A stretch of DNA of 7,543 bases from JAUZQZ01 sp964624255 (GTDB taxonomy: Bacteria > Pseudomonadota > Zetaproteobacteria > Mariprofundales > Mariprofundaceae), in NCBI GenBank assembly GCA_964624255.1, contig CAZUWV010000078.1, positions 1-7,543 of the forward strand, written 5' to 3'. A model generated the notes under the pieces. It was given only the letters and a program-made list of their open reading frames with translations. It made no database searches and had not been told where the DNA came from. Positions 5,360-7,543 of this stretch are shown here, in pieces. The translations under genes were made by a program, and so were the position numbers. Each line of letters begins with the position of its first letter. Position 1 is the first letter of the stretch.

Positions 5360-7254
5360 ATTTGCCGTAAATGTATCATAAGACATGTGATGGCCGCTGG
5401 CGTAATGCCGGATAAGCGTGAGGCATGGCCGAGATTGCGTGGTTGCTTCTGTTGCAAACGTTGACGACATTCCGTACTAAGGCCACGAACGGATTGATAG
5501 TCGAAGTTTTCTGGAATGCACTGCTCCTCCATGTGGTGAAAACGTGCGACTTCCTGCTCCTGCTTTTGAAGGTAGCCGTCATAGTGAATCAATGCTTTCA
5601 GGCTGGCCAGGTCACGCTGGTCCAGTGCGGAGACCGTGGAAAGCAGTGCGAGGGCGGTATTCAGGTTAACATCCTGTCGGTGTGTGTAAGCAGCGAATGA
5701 TAACACTTGCTTTGGGACCGTCAGGTGCAGCGCTTGTAGCCGATCACGCCATTCCCGGCCATGTCCGACACGGGTTGTACGCACCTCTCGTTCGGCACCT
5801 TCCAGACGTTGCTGCCGCTGCTCAAAGCGATGTTTCCGTTCATCGTTGTATAAGCCAAGCCGTAGCGCCGCTGGAGCTAGCCGCAAATCGGCATTATCCT
5901 CACGTAGACGCAGGCGAAATTCGGCACGCGATGTAAACATACGATACGGCTCCATGATCCCCTTGTTGACCAAATCATCCACCATGACGCCTATGTAGGC
6001 TTCAGACCGGTTCGGTACCCAGTCCTCAATTCCCAGAGCCAGCGCAGCTGCATTGATTCCTGCGAGCAGCCCTTGCGCAGCAGCTTCTTCATAGCCCGTG
6101 GTACCATTGATCTGACCGGCGTGAAAGAGCCCGGCAATGCGTTTGCATTCGAGCGTGCTTTTGAGCTCCGTGGGGTCAACATAATCGTATTCAATGGCAT
6201 AGCCAGGACGAATAATAACAGCTTGCTCCAACCCGGGGATGGCACGAACGAAGGCCCACTGGATCTCAATAGGCAAGGATGTAGATATACCGTTGGGATA
6301 TATTTCCTCATGATCCCGACCTTCCGGTTCCAAAAAAATCTGATGGCTACTCTTGTCGGCGAAACGGACCACCTTGTCCTCAATGCTGGGGCAGTAGCGC
6401 GGGCCGACACTCTGGATGGCACCCGAATACATCGGGGACCGGTGTAAATGCTCACGAATGATGGTGTGCGCCCTCTCCGAAGTGCGGGTGATATGGCAAG
6501 GTATTTGATCTTTCGGCAAATGTTCGTGCAAGACTGAAAGAGGCAGAACGTCGGTATCCCCGTACTGTATCTCCAGGGTGCTGTGGTCGATACTGCGAGC
6601 ATCAAGCCGTGGTGGCGTACCCGTCTTTAGTCGGCCCAGTTTAAGCTCTTGCCGGTACAACTCATCCGTTAGCCCCTGCACCGATGCATCGCCGGAGCGT
6701 CCGGCAGGAATCCGTCTCTCTCCTATATGAATGAGTCCGCCCAGGAATGTTCCAGTGGTTAGAATGACCGCTTCGGCATGGTGCGCAATACCAAGCTCAT
6801 CAATGACCCCAATGACGCGATGCCGGTCAAACAACAATTCGCTAATCGTTCCCTGATGCAGGGACACATTGGGGTGGGACGCCAGGGCATAGCGCATGGC
6901 TATGTGGTACCGGTGGCGGTCGCATTGGGCGCGCGTGGCCCGTACCGCCGGACCCTTCCCCCGGTTTAGCAAACGGTATTGCAAGGCGCTCTGATCTGCC
7001 ACCACACCCATGGCACCACCCATGGCGTCCACTTCGCGCACTAGGTGGCTTTTTCCCACGCCACCTATCGCCGGGTTGCAAGACATTTTAGCAATGGTAT
7101 CAAGGTTTTGTGTAATCAGACGCACATGCGCACCACGCTTAGCCGCCGCCATTGCGGCTTCGCAACCTGCATGCCCGGCACCGATCACCAGAACATCGAC
7201 CCGTCCATCAGGATGTTTCACGTGGAACACGTTGCTGGTTGAATGACCGTTCAT
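5356..7254 (-). CDS. mnmG: tRNA uridine-34 modification enzyme MnmG (GidA)
   Basis: MnmG, an FAD protein that acts with MnmE (not in this window), installs the carboxymethylaminomethyl or aminomethyl group at C5 of the wobble uridine U34 in tRNAs, using methylene-tetrahydrofolate. The 632 residues are full length. The FAD-binding GAGHAGCEAA is at 25-34. MSCNPAIGGVGKSHLV (57-72) and KGPAVRATRAQ (100-110) are hallmark blocks. The middle has LKTGTPPRLD and GQINGTTGYEEAAAQG, and the C-terminus ends with the GLSTE and SRLSGITPAA motifs of the MnmE/tRNA-contacting helical domain. ATG at 7254 gives a short extension before the conserved core, and no ribosome-binding site is visible. A GTG at 7230 is the alternative. 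The codons at 7214-7229 encode VFHVKH and double as a perfect parS sequence. It is the first gene of the operon. Confidence 0.97.
   Translation of the reverse strand: MNGHSTSNVFHVKHPDGRVDVLVIGAGHAGCEAAMAAAKRGAHVRLITQNLDTIAKMSCNPAIGGVGKSHLVREVDAMGGAMGVVADQSALQYRLLNRGKGPAVRATRAQCDRHRYHIAMRYALASHPNVSLHQGTISELLFDRHRVIGVIDELGIAHHAEAVILTTGTFLGGLIHIGERRIPAGRSGDASVQGLTDELYRQELKLGRLKTGTPPRLDARSIDHSTLEIQYGDTDVLPLSVLHEHLPKDQIPCHITRTSERAHTIIREHLHRSPMYSGAIQSVGPRYCPSIEDKVVRFADKSSHQIFLEPEGRDHEEIYPNGISTSLPIEIQWAFVRAIPGLEQAVIIRPGYAIEYDYVDPTELKSTLECKRIAGLFHAGQINGTTGYEEAAAQGLLAGINAAALALGIEDWVPNRSEAYIGVMVDDLVNKGIMEPYRMFTSRAEFRLRLREDNADLRLAPAALRLGLYNDERKHRFEQRQQRLEGAEREVRTTRVGHGREWRDRLQALHLTVPKQVLSFAAYTHRQDVNLNTALALLSTVSALDQRDLASLKALIHYDGYLQKQEQEVARFHHMEEQCIPENFDYQSVRGLSTECRQRLQQKQPRNLGHASRLSGITPAAITCLMIHLRQI
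7214..7229. promoter_or_regulatory. Perfect parS-like ParB-binding site inside mnmG 5' end
   Basis: The plus strand reads TGTTTCACGTGGAACA. Its reverse complement TGTTCCACGTGAAACA matches the widely conserved bacterial parS consensus TGTTNCACGTGAAACA in full. It lies within codons 9-14 of mnmG (residues VFHVKH). Together with the copy at 4789-4804 and the nearby parAB genes, this marks the region as a chromosome centromere, normally close to oriC. Confidence 0.92.
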
Positions 7255-7328
7255 GGGACGCCGAAGATTAAGAGTGTATTCGGTACAAATCCAGCCCGAA
7301 TTTTTATGTGGATGGTTTCGTGCAGGCC

Positions 7329-7357
7329 AATATTCACCTCAAAGCAAGGTTTGTAAA
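7329..7357 (-). promoter_or_regulatory. Candidate sigma-70-type promoter of the mnmG operon
   Basis: On the minus strand TTTACA (7352-7357, 5 of 6 to TTGACA) is followed after exactly 17 bases by AATATT (7329-7334, 4 of 6 to TATAAT). Transcription would start near 7322, giving a leader of roughly 70 bases before the mnmG ATG. The leader contains a small hairpin, ATTCGG/CCGAAT (7278-7301). This is the best match in the gap upstream of the operon, but it is only a consensus match and other promoters are possible. Confidence 0.4.
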
Positions 7358-7451
7358 CATGAATAATGCAGGCTAGCACTGCGTGATCTTGAACAAGCGC
7401 ATGGCTTTGTTCTCCCTGCGCCACGATTTACAGGCAAGAGAAAAAGGAGTG

Positions 7452-7543
7452 TCAGGCGATTGGGGCAAGCGGTTGCTCTTGCTGTCGACGTTCCTGCAAA
7501 GACATGCGAAGTGCTCGGCCTGCATTTAATTCAAGTGAGCAAT
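7452..7543 (-). CDS. Possible C-terminal end of an unidentified gene (partial)
   Basis: A minus-strand frame is open from the right window edge to TGA at 7452-7454, giving at least 29 residues. The visible tail is rich in Arg, Gln and Leu and contains ELNAGRALRMSLQERRQQEQ, which looks like an amphipathic helix ending a protein. I do not recognise it. It does not resemble the C-terminus of MnmE (usually ending in a Cys-containing short tail), the common neighbour upstream of mnmG. No hairpin-plus-T terminator follows the stop. The stretch is short enough that it could be open by chance. Confidence 0.3.
   Translation of the reverse strand, partial: CSLELNAGRALRMSLQERRQQEQPLAPIA

Noticed and set aside
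7306..7314. TGTGGATGG resembling a DnaA box
   Set aside because: Its reverse complement CCATCCACA differs from TTATCCACA at two bases and stands alone. There is no cluster or AT-rich unwinding element, so no origin is claimed here.
7391..7412. Hairpin GAACAA/TTGTTC as terminator of the right-edge gene
   Set aside because: The stem has a bulge and no T tract follows on either strand.
7425..7435. GATTTACAGGC identical to the right arm of the tRNA terminator (83-93)
   Set aside because: A shared 11-mer is expected by chance several times in a window this long. There is no partner arm or T tract, so it is not a second terminator.

Overview
The window is an ordinary bacterial chromosomal segment from a proteobacterium-like organism with moderate G+C, a little over half by eye. 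The best clue is the block mnmG-rsmG-parA-parB, which in many bacteria lies near the replication origin, together with two parS-like centromere sites. The proteins look gamma/beta/Acidithiobacillia-like, but I cannot name a genus from the sequence alone.

Layout, left to right. Bases 1-49 are the 3' part of an initiator tRNA-fMet on the plus strand, followed by a strong intrinsic terminator (57-100). Bases 101-353 hold no convincing gene. A TauE/SafE-family membrane permease is on the minus strand (354-1157). Between it and the next gene lies a 180-bp nested palindrome (1166-1345) that resembles a MITE or other dispersed repeat; it is the most unusual object in the window.

From 7254 down to 1500 there is one tightly packed minus-strand operon. 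In order of transcription it is mnmG (tRNA U34 modification), rsmG (16S rRNA m7G methylase), parA and parB (chromosome segregation), mtnA (methylthioribose-1-P isomerase) and purN (GAR formyltransferase). Four of its five junctions are 4-base stop/start overlaps and the fifth (parA/parB) is a 2-base gap, so translation is probably coupled throughout. Two of the starts are non-ATG (GTG for parA, TTG for mtnA).

A perfect parS-like 16-mer lies inside the 5' end of mnmG. A one-mismatch copy lies exactly over the rsmG stop/parA start, so ParB's probable DNA targets are in the operon that encodes it. A candidate promoter precedes mnmG (7329-7357). The right edge (7452-7543) may carry the C-terminal end of an unidentified minus-strand gene.

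The genes are well-known housekeeping families. I see no CRISPR array, complete insertion sequence, toxin-antitoxin pair, defence gene or other clearly new system. The points worth a second look are the palindromic element, the placement of the parS sites, the unusual attachment of mtnA-purN to parAB, and a T-arm-like fragment of the initiator tRNA in the mnmG leader.
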